Shown one piece after another: positions 1 through 11,450 of a stretch of 64,000 nucleotides of DNA; position 1 is the stretch's first letter; each line of letters starts with the position of its first letter. The stretch covers positions 153,614-217,613 of the forward strand of contig BFEA01000393.1 of assembly GCA_003427395.1 (NCBI GenBank). The letters are read 5' to 3'. The notes beneath the pieces are model-generated. The model was not told the origin of the DNA, searched no databases, and worked only from the letters and a program-made list of their open reading frames with translations. Source of the DNA: Chara braunii (lineage: Eukaryota; Streptophyta; Charophyceae; Charales; Characeae). The position numbers were made by a program, and so were the translations under genes.

Positions 1-9
1 GACTAAGCC

Positions 10-64
10 AAACTGTTTCGTCGGACTTCCACCGACTCATCAGGAGGTTGAGCCCCGACAGTCT
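10..64 (-). ncRNA. Type III hammerhead self-cleaving ribozyme
   Basis: Read on the minus strand from 64 to 10, every part of the hammerhead core is present in type III order. Stem III 3' strand AGACUG is 64-59 and the cleavage dinucleotide UC is 58-57, so cleavage is expected between 57 and 56. Stem I is GGGG (56-53), loop CUCAA and CCUC (47-44). The invariant CUGAUGA is 43-37. Stem II is GUCGG (36-32), a 7-nt loop and CCGAC (24-20). GAAA is 19-16 and stem III 5' strand CAGUUU is 15-10, pairing fully with AGACUG with one G-U. Plant retrozymes and some retroelements carry type III hammerheads. Whether this one sits in such an element cannot be judged because the window begins here. Confidence 0.85.
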
Positions 65-73
65 CACCATGTC

Positions 74-75
74 GT

Positions 76-136
<61 letters not shown>

Positions 137-162
137 TGTGTGTGTGTTTGTGTGTGTGTGTA
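74..162. repeat. (GT)n microsatellite
   Basis: Long GT/TG run with a few GTTT interruptions directly beside the hammerhead ribozyme. Confidence 0.95.
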
Positions 163-179
163 TGTACCAGACACATGTG

Positions 180-290
180 AAGTCGCAGTCGAGCGTCGCA
201 GTGTAGAGTGGAGTAGTAAAGTCGAAATCAAGTGTGGTAGTGCAGAGTGAAGTAGTAAAGTCGAAGTCGAGCGTAGAGTAGCGTAGGGGT
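180..290. repeat. Imperfect tandem repeat, about 55 bp unit
   Basis: Two and a bit copies of a unit containing GTCGAGCGTCGCAG and GAGTAGTAAAGTCGAA. No coding signal. Confidence 0.6.
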
Positions 291-770
291 CAATCTTTCC
301 CACACCGTGGGATTTGCCTGTGCCGCCACCAAAAACGTGCGCGCTGTCCGTAGGTTTTTCCCGTGCTGCCACCCAAAAGGGCAGCCTACGGGAACCACTT
401 TGCCCGTTGGGAAGCCTGTGCACAGAAACGGCCCGCTCCAACGGGCAAGCAAACCGGTTCCCAGCGAAAGGCCTCGACGGGTCCTGCCTGATCAATCTGG
501 GCCGTCGGGCCGAAGGTACCGGGCCAACGGCCTGGATTGACGCGTGATCTTAAGATCTTAAGACCGCGCTCCAATCCGGCCCGTCGATCCGGCAGGACTC
601 GACGTCCCGGATGGCAGATTTAATACATGATTCGGTCGATCTGCGCCGTGGGCCGGTAGGACCGACGACGCCCCGGATGTTAGATTTGTCACGTTAGCGA
701 TTTTAATAGTGTAGGGATGGTGGTCAGATCCAAAACAGAAAGAATCGTGCGAGTACATGAGTAGCCATCG
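291..770. other. GC-rich non-coding block with short inverted motifs
   Basis: Many short GGGCCG/CGGCCC and AACGGGC motifs in both orientations and a TTAAGATCTTAAG-like palindrome near 550. It resembles the subterminal parts of the DNA elements further along, but no terminal repeat pair or target duplication was found. Confidence 0.35.
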
Positions 771-915
771 CTCACTGACTGCTAAGTCCACATTGGAGTT
801 TTGCAGATGCATCCAAAACATGTGAGTGATTGCTTTCATGCTCACGGACTGCTAAGTCCACATCGGAGCTTTGCAGATGCATCCGAAACGTGTGAGTGAT
901 GGTTTCGCATGCTCT
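771..915. repeat. Tandem duplication, about 73 bp unit
   Basis: Two adjacent copies share GACTGCTAAGTCCACAT, TTTGCAGATGCATCC and TGTGAGTGAT with a few substitutions. Confidence 0.8.
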
Positions 916-1456
916 CTCGGACCTCCCGCATCACCTCCAGCATGAACCACAAGGAAGCCCTGAAATTCCTATTGAAACGAAGGTTGATGGGAAACAAATC
1001 ATGGAAACAGTGATGTAATAGTGTGGAAGTACCCAGAATGAACAATTGAAGAATTGGACGAAATGCATAAGAAGCACGCGGTAGTCTTCAACTGGAGCCG
1101 ACCTCACTCCGGCTGGGAAAAGGAAATGGGTCACAGCAACGATAAAAAAAGAGGAAAAGCTGAAAACAGTTAACGATGACTTCTCCTCAGAGCCTGGGTA
1201 GGAACTCTCTCATGGTGTTTTTTATCAATGAAGAACATGCAAAAATCGCAATGGCAATGAAGTCAAGGAACGCAATGATTCCACCTGCATGATTACGAAA
1301 TGGAAAAAACAAACTGCACAGCATCCTAAGTTCCTAAGTTCCTAAGTTCCTAACCCATCGTTTGCAGTGTCCTACAGACAGAAACTGTTAAAAGAGAAAC
1401 TTTCTGTACAATTTGATGACATCCAGCAAGGTTTTCATGGCCGGTTAGTCAATAGG

Positions 1457-1964
1457 GTGGAGAACAGGGTTGCATACCTGCCGACCGCCGACCGTTTTGC
1501 AGCCGACTGGTAGGGCCGACCGGTCGGCGGCCTGCCGACCAGTCAGAAAACATCCATCCACTTATTTTTTTCAAATCTGAGTTGGGGGCTGTACTGCTGC
1601 TTGCTGAGTACAGCCCAAATCCGCTGAGAAACTTTTGGGGATTGGGGAGGCTATGGGGGGGTTGGTGGGGGGGGCGGGGGGGAGGGTTGTTATAGGGGTG
1701 GTATAGGGGTGGTATAGGGGTGGTATAGGGGGTATTGTGGGGGATAATGAGGGTGTTGGGGGGCGGTTTCGGGGTGTTGGGGGGGTGTATGGGGGTATTG
1801 GGGGCGGGTATGGGGGTGTTGGTGGGGTTGTTCGGGTTCTGGACCCAAAACAAAGATTTTTTTTTTTTTTTTTTTTTTTTTTGCGGGTTCCCGACAACCC
1901 CCGACCAGTAGGTGCCGACCAGTCAGGGCCGCCAACCGTCGGGGTATGCAACACTGGTGGAGAA
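1457..1964. mobile_element. Non-autonomous hAT-like element 1 with 8-bp target duplication
   Basis: The 492-bp element (1465-1956) begins CAGGGTTGCATACC and ends with the inverse of CAGTGTTGCATACC. It is flanked by a perfect 8-bp duplication, GTGGAGAA, at 1457-1464 and 1957-1964. Eight-bp duplications and CAG-type ends are the mark of hAT transposons. The subterminal parts are dense in CCGACC, CGGTCGG and GACTGGTCGG in both orientations. The middle is G-rich (GGGGGTATA-type repeats) and ends in a poly(T). It contains no transposase and lies inside ORF1 of LINE A. Confidence 0.88.
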
Positions 1965-2335
1965 GCAGTACCCAGCCAACAAATCGTCAAATGGCTTGAA
2001 TTTATGGCCCCATACTGTGGCACAATGACCGCCATCCTGGAGGTCAAGACTGATGACCCTCCAGTCTTTGCCCTAACATGTGAACAGCTAATTGAGAAAA
2101 GTTCTCAGTAACCATCTCAACCAAGTCATCCCCCTGTGCTATTGGTGCAGGGAACGAGGACATCTTGGAACAGATAGAATGTGCCCAAAGTTCCCTCAGC
2201 AAGCGAAGGATAAGAAATTGTTCCCAAGTGGAGGAAGCCCCAAGCACTTGGTTCGTAGTGGACCCCAAATATCGCAGATGAGGGTCGAGGACAATGTGGA
2301 CACGCTGAATTGGGTCTGGCAGACAAAGCACCACA
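1965..2335 (+). pseudogene. LINE A ORF1 fragment with zinc knuckle
   Basis: Plant L1-type ORF1 encodes an RNA-binding protein that coats the element RNA. Two frames are readable here. The first gives QQIVKWLEFMAPYCGTMTAI and the following stretch, homologous to the region before the knuckle in LINEs B and D. After a frameshift at about 2092 the second gives CYWCRERGHLGTDRMC, a CX2CX4HX6C knuckle with two more residues than the usual spacing before its last cysteine. The segment starts directly after the hAT-like element, and the frame before that element is already broken. Certainly non-functional. Confidence 0.75.
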
Positions 2336-2337
2336 GG

Positions 2338-2514
2338 TTAAAGCACAAGCACACAGCCCCAGCTTTGCAGTCCGAAACTTGTTGCCACAAGAAAACGATG
2401 CCGAACCGTCAAATGCTGGGCCCGCCGTTGATAAATTCGATCGGCGGCCCCGGTTTTGTTTCGCGCCTTTAGAATTTGAGGTGTCACCCAGGTGCCCATG
2501 TACTGGTGGTTTAA
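2338..2514. mobile_element. TTAA-flanked short inverted-repeat element, copy 1
   Basis: The right end is clear: GTACTGGTGGTTTAA at 2500-2514. The left end TTAAAGCACAAGCACA at 2338 is a diverged inverse of it. Both ends carry TTAA, the target used by piggyBac-type elements. The interior shares GCCGTTGATAAATT and TCGGCGGC with copies at 38492-38636 and 44793-44967. Confidence 0.55.
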
Positions 2515-2746
2515 AAGCCGGATACCTTTTCACCAATAGACAGCAGGCGGCAGAAAAGGTAATAGGGAAAGAACCAAGTAATCCCACAAAAGTTCCATTC
2601 CATGGTAATCAGAGAAGAAAAAGCAAGAGAAGATATTTTGTGGGACTGGGTGCTGTGAGAGAACAAGCAGAAAAGGAGCACCTCAAAGAACCTACAAAAA
2701 TTCAGAAGCTGATCCAATCCAATGAGAATGCAGCAAAAGAAAGCTG

Positions 2747-3690
2747 TTGATGAAATCCCAAACCGAAAATAACCGCGTTGCAGACTCAGCATACTCTGAG
2801 ACTGCTCAAGAAGAAGGGAGGGTGGACTCCACGAGATGCAGAACTATGGTCTTGAAGGAAAATACAGATCACTCAGGTTCAGCACAAGGAACACAGCAGG
2901 AGGACAAATCAGCAGACACCTCACCGGCCTAAAAAGACAGCAACTAAAGCAATAGAACAGCAAGTAGCGTAAATGAAGATCTTAAGTCAGCCCAACTAAA
3001 GACAGATCTTTGGAATGGCTTAGGGATTACATTGACAAGTCTAAAAGGGAGAAAGAGAGCACCATTTCGATTCCTGGACAGCATGCATGAAGCACATGGA
3101 GTGCATAAATCCATACCTCGGCGAACCAATTTGAAGTGCAAAAAAAGGTTGAAGAAATGTCGGAGTACATTGCATTCTGATATGCTGAGAAGAAACGATC
3201 CAGGGAACAGGTTCTGAATGAGAACGACAAAGAACTCCCATTTTGAAGATTCATTGCAGGATTTACATCCCAATCAATGGAAAACAAACAAAAGCGACAA
3301 AAGAGAGATGTCAACACCACCCAAAGGGAAGAAACAGGGAGACCTTGAAGAAAAGAACTGAAGAAGGAAGTGGCTGTTGTTGAGGCACCAACAGCGAAGC
3401 TAAAGAAAAACAACTCAGCCTACACACTGGATTACACCTCCCTGCACCAGATTGCAAATGCCAGGTCCCCCCATGTAGTTGATACACCGGACGTGGCCAA
3501 ACAAACTCTCATGGGGATGCACCCATTCATCGCTGCAGGGTTTTGTGGACACATACAAGGAGTGGCAAGTCAGGACAGATCTCTTTCGCTATGCCATGGG
3601 CAAAATGTAACAATAGAGCCCTTCCCACCCAAAGTCTGCGAGACAGGAGAAGCCACAGACCACCGTACAGATATCTCAGCGAACTGACCA
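2747..3690 (+). pseudogene. LINE A ORF1 C-terminal remnant
   Basis: Short lysine- and glutamate-rich reading frames in changing frames (for example 2747-2932 and 3370-3687). They match the expected hydrophilic C-terminal half of ORF1 in position and composition rather than by a motif I can name. No intact protein is possible. Confidence 0.45.
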
Positions 3691-3711
3691 GCCTGATCAG
3701 CAGGAAGATGC

Positions 3712-3772
3712 TTAAACCACCAGTATGTTTCCAGCCCCGGAGAAAAGTGCCTCGGAAGTACTGGTGATTTAA
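3712..3772. mobile_element. TTAA-flanked short inverted-repeat element, copy 2 (61 bp)
   Basis: TTAAACCACCAGTA at the left and TACTGGTGATTTAA at the right are inverted repeats bordered by TTAA. Almost nothing remains between them, so this is a minimal deletion derivative or palindromic miniature. Confidence 0.65.
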
Positions 3773-4099
3773 ATCCCCAAGCCAAGATCATTCCCACCCT
3801 TGATAGCTAAAATGCCTGAAAAGACAAAGCTCAAGGAGGAATGATTTGGTGATCTTGGAACACAGCAGCAGCGATTTGTTATGAACCTGGTTGCTTGTTG
3901 TCAGAAGACCAACACTCACTCACATAGACTTCCAGGTATGCCCATACATGCACAGAAGGAAGGGGAGAGGATGGGAGGATCACACCGCACAGGGAGAGAG
4001 GAACACAGTGGAAGACTTAACCATGCGATATGACAGAGTACACTGAAAGTGCACTTCGCTCCACAGAATCCTCACAACCAGTCACAAAGGAAAGCCGAG

Positions 4100-5300
4100 T
4101 AGATCACATCCAGAAAACAATGAAGCAAAGATAGTTCACACACAGTATCAACACTGTTTATTAAACTCAGAGTCTCGTTTTGGCAGAATAACCTCAGAAC
4201 CATGATGCGCTGCTCAGAAATGAGCAGCGCTTCTCTCCCAACCCTGAGTAACCGCTATCCACTACCCCAGAACCCCTGAAACAACCAGCGTCACCCAGAT
4301 ACTGCCTCCAGAGGGAAGCGCACCCTGAAACAGGCCCCTGAGGCCAAGCGCCTCTCAGAGGATGGAGAAGAAGACCAGCGCCTCAGTCTCTGATGGATAT
4401 GAAGTGCCAGAAGACCTCCCAGGTGAAGATCTGCAGCAGCGCCACCTCTCCCGACAAAGATGATCTCTGTGAAAGCAAGCTGCAGCTATGGCTGCAGCAC
4501 TGCTACCCTGAAACCCTACTCCTGAGGAGGGTTCGACAGGGCACCAACTTCGATGCACCCAGCAGACCTCTGGACAGCCCCTCGCGCTGTCAGAGAACAG
4601 CGAAGGTCCCAGCTATGGCTGGTGCTTCGAGGGTCTGGCTATGTCCGCCTCCTCCAACGCTGAAGCTGTCACAATTCCAGTTCACGCGTTGCGCAGCCGC
4701 GATGTACATGGTACCAACTGCCAAAAGCCCTGAACAGACTTTTACCATCTATTAATAGAACTACCCTAGCCTAGACTCGACCTAGACCGGACTGACTGGA
4801 CTGACTGGTACCGTTTCAGCTTCGGCCCCTCTCGGCCTCTCCCTACCCGGCTATAGGCTATAGTCCCAGTCTAACAGTGTAGGCCTTAGGGCCTGTCTGT
4901 CCTAGCGATAGCCCGGGCCTGCTATTCGCAGTTAGGGTAGCTGTAGGAAATTCGAGTTAGTGCGGGACTGGAATTTTCCCGAATTTACAGATATGTCCCT
5001 CACGAATTTTCCCACAGGCAGATATCTTGGTTAGCGGTCAGCCAAACAAAATTGCGAATATAGTCTACCTATGTTACAGCCTCGAGGCGGCGGGCCGCAG
5101 GCTGCAGAATCAGCAAGTCATTGCAGATTCCCTACAGTGTCCTACCTGCGGAATCATCGAATGGTATGGACAGCTCCTCTCCTGCCTCTAGCTAAATCAC
5201 TTAGCAGTCCTTCAGTTAATTAATGCAGAAATGTTGAAATGCAAGTGCTCAGAAATAATGCCAACACTCAAAGCTGTAGAATAAACTGGAAAACACAGGG
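4100..5300. other. Non-coding stretch inside LINE A
   Basis: No gene recognised. It contains a GAC(C)GGACTGACTGGACTGACTGG tandem motif near 4780 and GC-rich short repeats, and ends at the endonuclease start of LINE A. It may hold a further insertion whose ends I could not find. Confidence 0.4.
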
Positions 5301-5304
5301 CATT

Positions 5305-5475
5305 ACTATAGGGAGCTGGAACATCAATGGATTAGGTAATATCACAGCCAACGTCGATAAAATGAGTGACATCCTAATTGGTATGAAAGATGAGACAGAC
5401 AAAATACTAAAATAGTGAATACTATCTTGTTACAAGAAACACACTTAACGAATTCCCAACGAGCATAATAAACTT
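5305..5475 (+). pseudogene. LINE A ORF2 endonuclease start (fragment)
   Basis: Apurinic-type endonuclease of LINEs nicks the target site. The frame reads SWNINGLGN at about 5310-5337 and TILLQETHL at about 5420-5448, the first two conserved blocks of the exonuclease-endonuclease-phosphatase fold, including the catalytic glutamate in QET. A stop codon lies between them. Homology stops at about 5480. Confidence 0.75.
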
Positions 5476-5525
5476 AGACACTCCTAATGAGAAAAATGGG
5501 AGGGCAGGAAAGCACAACTCCCGAC

Positions 5526-5642
5526 CCCCATCGTACAAAATTTCGTAAATATCAGAAAGGAAGAAGCAAAGGCTCCCACATGGCGGCACAACTTTGTTTT
5601 GGAAAATATGGTCTAAAATGTTGTGAAGCAGGTCGCATATCC
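5526..5642 (+). pseudogene. rpl16: Mitochondrial-type ribosomal protein L16 fragment
   Basis: Residues read HRTKFRKYQKGRSKGS, then QLCFGKYGLKCCEAGRIS. This is the N-terminal part of ribosomal protein L16 (uL16), which binds 23S-type rRNA near the peptidyl-transferase centre. The spelling TKFRKYQKGR and CFGKYG is that of plant mitochondrial L16 rather than the plastid form. After GRIS the frame runs into unrelated residues where YRAIEAARRAI would be expected, so the copy is cut there, possibly at an intron border or by rearrangement. It most likely entered the nucleus as organelle DNA. It abuts the end of the LINE A endonuclease fragment, and no downstream L16 sequence was found. Confidence 0.7.
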
Positions 5643-6490
5643 GTCGGCGGTCGGGTGAGACCATCGTCCTACAAAGTAGGTACCCCCGAATTAATGCTGA
5701 TTGGGCGGACCGTGATACACAATCGGTCATGACCCACATCAGGACTCAAAGCATTTTTCTCATATTTTTTATAACGCGGCACCTGGTTGGCGTCAGCCTG
5801 TCAGGCCTAGCACCTTAGTGCAGCGCTGGAATTCGTGTTGATCCAGCGCTCTATCAACACATGACTTCCCTGCTGATTGTTCACACCGACGCATTCATTA
5901 TCATTATTTTGCTTACGTCACTTGGTTGGAGGTTCCGGCATATAGCCAGATTTTGCACAAAGACGCACGTGGCCGTATTTCGTGTGTAGGGCATGGGACT
6001 CGTCACAATATCGCAAGGGAAGAGAAAACGCGAAACCCACCGCCACCCTCCCGCCCAGCCGCCCACACGCCGCGCACACAGAACTTCGAATTTTTGAAGC
6101 TGGGTGGCAACGCCCGCCATCGCCCCGAGGGCTCGAAGAAGCCACCCCCGAGCATGCCCCCTGCGCACACGCCGTCACAAACAGGGCAGCTGGCCACAGG
6201 GGCCCTCCTCGAAGCAGCTCCGAGCAACCCAGGAGAAGCCTGTCGAAGGTCGAAGCTGGCAACAGCAACAGCATCACAAAGATGGACTGCAGCAGCCCTC
6301 CAGCCGTAGATCAACGTGCCACCAATCGCCGAAAGACTGAAGGAGCTCCCAATCTGAAGGCCGCCTCCGTAGATCGACGTGCCACCAATCACCGAAAGAC
6401 AACAAGACACACTCTGCGAAGGCACCAAGACTAAGGCGAGGAACACATTCTCCCTACGACATCCGACTGCAGCGATATACTCCAGAAATC
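5643..6490. other. Non-coding, with a 33-bp direct duplication
   Basis: No gene recognised. CGTAGATCAACGTGCCACCA at about 6305 recurs, one base changed, at about 6367 together with the following CGAAAGAC. The part just after 5643 could be organelle intron sequence following rpl16, but I cannot show it. Confidence 0.4.
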
Positions 6491-7083
6491 AACCATTAAC
6501 AACCAAGTGAGAAGTCCGCCATCGCACCCCTCCATGCTATCTTCCTGTCCACGACCAACTTATCTCTCCTGAATCCCCCCTCCCGAAGTCGATCTCCCTT
6601 GTCTGACAAGCCCGTGCGATCCAACCCCCTTCTCCCGCCACCATCCCAAAGCGAGTCTCCCTCATCCAGGTGCCCAAGTGCCCACTCGCGTTCATCACCC
6701 AACATACCCCCAAACTCCAACTATAATCCCTCACGCTCCAATATCTCCCTCGCCCCCTCCCCACCACCACCCTACACCAACCTAACCCTATTCCTGCGCT
6801 GGGCATACCCGCATATGCCCGTGCATGCTGCCCAACTTTCCACATAGGCTAGCTGTGAGCAGCTGCAGCCACCCTTAGCTTCCCACGAACACACGCTCCA
6901 GAGAAAGGGCGAGTTCGAAACAAAAGATATGAGATTCACCCACGACATCATAGACTGACAGGGCGAAAAAAAAAAAAAAAAAAAAAAAACCAAGAGGACT
7001 TAGCCACGCCACAAAGGACCCCCCACCCGACAGCCCCCGACCAGGCCCTCCACCCCCCATACCAACCCGCCCCCCTCCCCGTT

Positions 7084-8411
7084 TTGAACAAACAACCAAA
7101 GACAGTTGTCAACACCACCAACAGCACCCAACCTTCCCCTCACCCCCCCGGTCTTCTTCCCCCCCCCTACCCTGACCGCACCCCATCGTCACAGCCTCTG
7201 GCCAACATGGCCAAGACAGTGACCTTCCAACGCCGCTTCGCCTCGGTCATAGCGACCAAACCACAAAATGCAGGCAAGACTCCAACACAGTTGAACGGAA
7301 CCCTCGTCGACCACGAGACACTCCGATTCCTGTTGGAATCCCCACAAATCAAAGGACAGAAAATCACGAAGAAGATCCAGCACAATGGCGAAGAGAAAGA
7401 AGTAACGACATCGTGCTACCCGAAAAAATCGCCTCATCCAACGCTCTATATGCCAACCATGACTTGGTGTTCACCTTCTCCAGCACAGGCGCCCGCCTCC
7501 CAGCAATAGAGAAATGAAAATGGCTCACGAGGAGAATCCAGGGTTATGAAAGCATCAAGACCAGCACAGACAAATTCTCAATTTTAGTACCGAGTAAGAA
7601 CATGATGATGGTGGTTTTCAAAGAATCCGATCAGGCATCAGACCTGATAAACAAACACACCACATTGAACTGTAGCGGCTCAGTCTGCTCCCTGTCCCGG
7701 TGGAAACTCGAAACGGCTCAGAAAGCCACAATTTCTCCGGATGCAGCTCAGAAACAGCGACTCATTTGGGTCCAGTTTCATAACATCCCCATCCGAGGTC
7801 ATCCACTGATCAAAGACCGACCGAAAGTCGAGTATCTGAACAACAAAGTGCTAAAATGGATCCTCCCAATGCCAGAATTCCTGGCTCCACATTGCGACTC
7901 CATCACTGTAAGCTTGGAAATGAACTCTGAGACGAACCCCGAATTCCGGGAAGAATGGGAATTCTGCATTGGTGATGAAGCATCCATAGTCACAGTTTCA
8001 ACAAAAGACGCCCCCATCTGTTTCAGGTGTAGTGAGAGAGGTCACTTGGGCACTAATCGATCCCGCCCTCGGTCCCTTGAACACTCAAAAGAAGAAAAGC
8101 TGAAACAGAGGATGATGGTGGAAGTGGAAGAAGCAAAGGGCATCTGGTTCATCAACAACCAAGACGATGATGGGTGGGCCTTCGACGACACCATCCAGGA
8201 TCCGAAATGGATATGGACATACAACAACTCTAACCCAACAACAAACCAACCCGACGTGTTCCCTCCTACAGAGAGCAAATGGCACGCAGTGGGAGCCAAA
8301 AAGGTAACGGGAATACCAAAAAAATTCACACAGACCCGGTTATCGACCCACGCGCAATCATACAAGAGAAGTAGCACGAGGACCTGTTGTGGGACATGGA
8401 GACGATCATGA
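7084..8411 (+). pseudogene. LINE B ORF1, N-terminal half
   Basis: ORF1 protein binds element RNA. A start in good context is at 7207 (MAKTVTFQRRFASV), and a longer frame begins at 7084. A frameshift falls between about 7430 and 7600, then 7602-8411 is open. It reads LIWVQFHNIPIRGHPL, which looks like the RRM-like DUF4283 region of plant LINE ORF1s, then LKWILPMPEFLAPHCDSITV, then the knuckle CFRCSERGHLGTNRSRP. The last knuckle cysteine is lost (CX2CX4H, then R or S). The acidic, tryptophan-containing block ending WAFDDTIQDPKWIW recurs in LINE D at about 19710-19755. Confidence 0.75.
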
Positions 8412-9838
8412 TCCAGACGATAGAAACATGCCAAAACACAAACCTTGATAACAACACCTTGCTCCATGAAGCGAAATAGATCCTGGAACATCGCCACCCC
8501 AAGCTAGAGATCGTTTCCGCTCTCAATGGGAATGCCTCCACTCCCCCCAAAGAGAACCAAGAGGACAAAGCAGGAAAAAAGAGAAGAGCGACCGAGGAAG
8601 GAATAGGGAAAATCACCACCCCTCCATAGGCACCCCCCCCCCCCGATTATACACGGATCCCTCAACAGACTCCCACATCTCGCCAAACATAACGAGCCCC
8701 ATCCTATGGCTCGAGGAGTACCTGCCGAGAGTGAAGTATGAGAGGGAAAAGGCATTCGACTTCAGGCTGGCCTGCATGAAACAGTGGGAGAAGACAAGCA
8801 AGACAGCCACTGGCAAGACAGTGTCAGGGATCCCTTCTTCCTAAAATTACCATGAGAAGCAAAAAGAGACAGAATCTGCAAGAGTGGACGATGAGACAAG
8901 GTTCAACCCCCAGACATCAGCAAATTTCATCCTTGTCATGGTTTCCAAGAACTGGAAACCGTCAAGAGGCAGGGACAAGAGGACAAGGGGATCCCCCAGA
9001 GATGCAGGAGGCAAAAATAATAAACAGCGTCGACTCACCCAAGAGATCGCAACAGTGGCAGCACAAACGAAACGAATGCTCGATCAGAACCAAGACTATT
9101 GAAAAGAACAAAAGGATAAATTCATCACAATCTAGATGGTCGCAAAAGGCAAGATCCTCCACATCACCAGATCAGCAAACGCTGACCGGAAAACCATCAA
9201 GGCGGTTCGTCCGCTGATCCAGTGCGTTTCAAGAGCAAATTCAATGAGTGGCAAGTGGCCACCGATGCCTCTTTCACAATCCCCACCCTTGATGACAACC
9301 GGCCTCTGGCAAGGAGCATAACGGAGACCATTTCCAAAGAGATCCCGCTGGAGGAATACGGGGTTTCCTCCACGAAAGCTAACAGGTGAGGGAAAGAGCT
9401 CAGACTCGCTGATCTTCAACCTATTCCACCCCATTCTGGTCAAGCTTAACGAAAAGGCAAAACTCAGTGAAGGCCTGGCTTGGAGGGCATGGAACACTAT
9501 CACAACAATCCCTTATAATGTGTTGAACGACTGATCCAGCACGACTGATATCATTGCAGATTCCCTACATCAAGACCCACCTCTTGATCTCAAAAAGCTC
9601 ACTGCAAGACGGGGCTAATCCCATAGAGGTAGATATGGGGGAGGAAGAAGACAACATGGAGGAGGAAGAGGAGGAGCTGGGATTGGGTGACAAGATCTCC
9701 CCAAGAGGAGACACCGAAAAACCACACACTTCGACAGAGAGAAGCACAGGAGAGTACGACATCGGATCCTCACCAGTGAGGGACGAGAGCAGGGAATCGA
9801 ACACCGAAAGCCACAGGATTGAGGTAGCAATGGACTGA
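8412..9838 (+). pseudogene. LINE B ORF1, C-terminal half
   Basis: Several shifted frames carry the charged second half of ORF1. A conserved stretch reading AWNTITTIPYNVL at about 9483-9525 aligns with VVETIPYGLLGGEVTAEW of LINE D at about 21380-21430, so a distinct C-terminal domain exists in this family. The end (9554-9838) is a long glutamate run followed by serine/arginine-rich sequence and a stop. A C run at 8632-8644 and numerous stops mark it as dead. Confidence 0.65.
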
Positions 9839-10539
9839 AGAACGCACTTCAAACACTAATTAAATCCTGTCCATACAAGTAAAACACACACTGTAACACC
9901 CACGTCAAGAAAACAACCAAGGAAAAGAAAAAAAGGAAAAAAAGAATAAAGAGGGGGATGATGGATCAGACAATGTGGAGGCTCACAAACTCTAGATATG
10001 GGCAAGGCAACCCACCAAAGACCAGCTGGCATGCCAAGGGCCTCCAGATACCTTGCTAAAATGCCAATGGTCTAGGGAATGCCTTAGCCGAGGAAAATAA
10101 AATCAGGCACATTCGTCTCGGGCCGATAGGAAAAGATCAGCCCGAACCTGACGTGATACTACTTCAATCGAACCACCTATCTATTCTTAACAACCACACA
10201 AGAATACAGAAAACCGTCGAGAAGACAATAGGTGGATGCGCCTTTGCCCGGTGGTCCAACAAAGAGGGTCCGAGTAAGAAAGGAACTGCAATTCTCATAC
10301 CAAGGATGCCCAAGATTTTGATTTAAGGTAAAATCTTAAACAGCGAGGGAGACAGTGAGAAGGGTAGATAGCAAGACGAAGAGCTGAGAATCCTCAACCT
10401 TCTTTTTTTTTTCTTTTTTTTTAATCAAAACACAACTGAAGTCTTTAGGAATGGTGATAAGAGCAGTCATTCCTAATCACCTAGTTGAGAATCTGGTCTA
10501 TTGGTGGGGAGTATCACCTGCTGAAACGATCTCAACAAC

Positions 10540-11450
10540 TCAAGCGGAAGGTCTGAACAAACCCCTAACCCCGATTGAGCTACACGTAGCCCTGACCCAG
10601 ATGGGAAATGACAAAGCTCTGGGCATTGACGGCCTCTCGAAAGAATTTTGAGGTACCTCTAGCCAACTCTAGGAGAGGACCTGCTCGAGTTCTTCAACGA
10701 CAGCAGGCTAAAGGGAGGCCTAATCAATGAACTAAGCACCAGCGTGGTATCTCTACTGCACAAGAAGGGTGACAAAAAAAACCTGAAGAACTATAGACCC
10801 ATATCACTACTCACCACTCCCTACAAAATTCTTGCTGAGGCTCTTGCAAACAAAAACACAAAGCTAATAAACAAATGCTTTCATATCGACCAAGCAGGCT
10901 TTATCCCTGACCAGTACATACTAGACAACGTGATGGCACTGAATGAGGCAGCAAAGAAAGTCACGAAAAAACGAATGAAGGCAGCAATCATGTTTTTGAA
11001 CTTCGAAAAGGCCTATGATCAGGTCAATTGGGACTTCCTGCATGCCTGCATGGAGAAAATGGGGGTAGGCCCCAAGTTCAGAGAATGGGTTTGAGTCCTC
11101 TATGGAGATGCAACAGGCAGAGTTCAGGTCAATTGGATTCTTTCAGAGACCTACCCGATCTCAAGATCGGTTAGACAAGGCGACCCATGGGCTCCTCCCA
11201 TCTTCCTCTTCATTATGGAAGCCATAGCCTCCTTCCTTCGGAAAGACCCATCCATCAATCGCCTTACTGAACGCAACTTCAATCCATTACACGACTTCGC
11301 CCTACACACTGCGCTACTGTTCGCCGACGACCTCACTGTCCTCATTCGTGCTAACAACTTCTCTTTCCAAACCCTCGTAAGAGCAATGGAAGCCTTCAGA
11401 TTGACATCGGAAATGAAGGTCAATTGGGACAAAACTGAAGGATGATGGCT
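10540..11450 (+). pseudogene. LINE B ORF2 reverse transcriptase domain
   Basis: RT copies LINE RNA at the nicked target. Recognisable blocks in order: ALGIDGLSKEF (about 10615-10650), LLHKKGDKKNLKNYRPISLL (about 10750-10810), FHIDQAGFIPDQYILDNVMA, FLNFEKAYDQVNWDFL (about 10995-11040), SRSVRQGD-type motif (about 11160-11185) and the catalytic FADDLTVLIRAN at about 11320-11355. Stops follow KEF and EWV, so the frame is broken, but both catalytic aspartates of FADD survive. Confidence 0.85.

Larger units (their letters stand above)
1130..5480 (+). mobile_element. LINE A, decayed L1-clade retrotransposon (ORF1 plus start of ORF2)
   Basis: Frameshifted remnants of ORF1 run from about 1140 to 5270 and are interrupted by an hAT-like element (1465-1956) and two TTAA-flanked elements. 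A conserved ORF1 block (KWLEFMAPYCGTMTAILEV) at about 1990-2050 matches the same block in LINEs B and D. A zinc knuckle follows at about 2130-2185. Around 5305 the endonuclease start SWNINGLGN is readable and QETHL follows at about 5433, after which the homology ends and an rpl16 fragment begins. No RT domain belongs to this copy. The 5' boundary is uncertain. Confidence 0.75.

Noticed and set aside
64-495. 143-codon minus-strand frame ending in Thr-His repeats
   Set aside because: Driven by the (GT)n tract and overlapping frames on the other strand.
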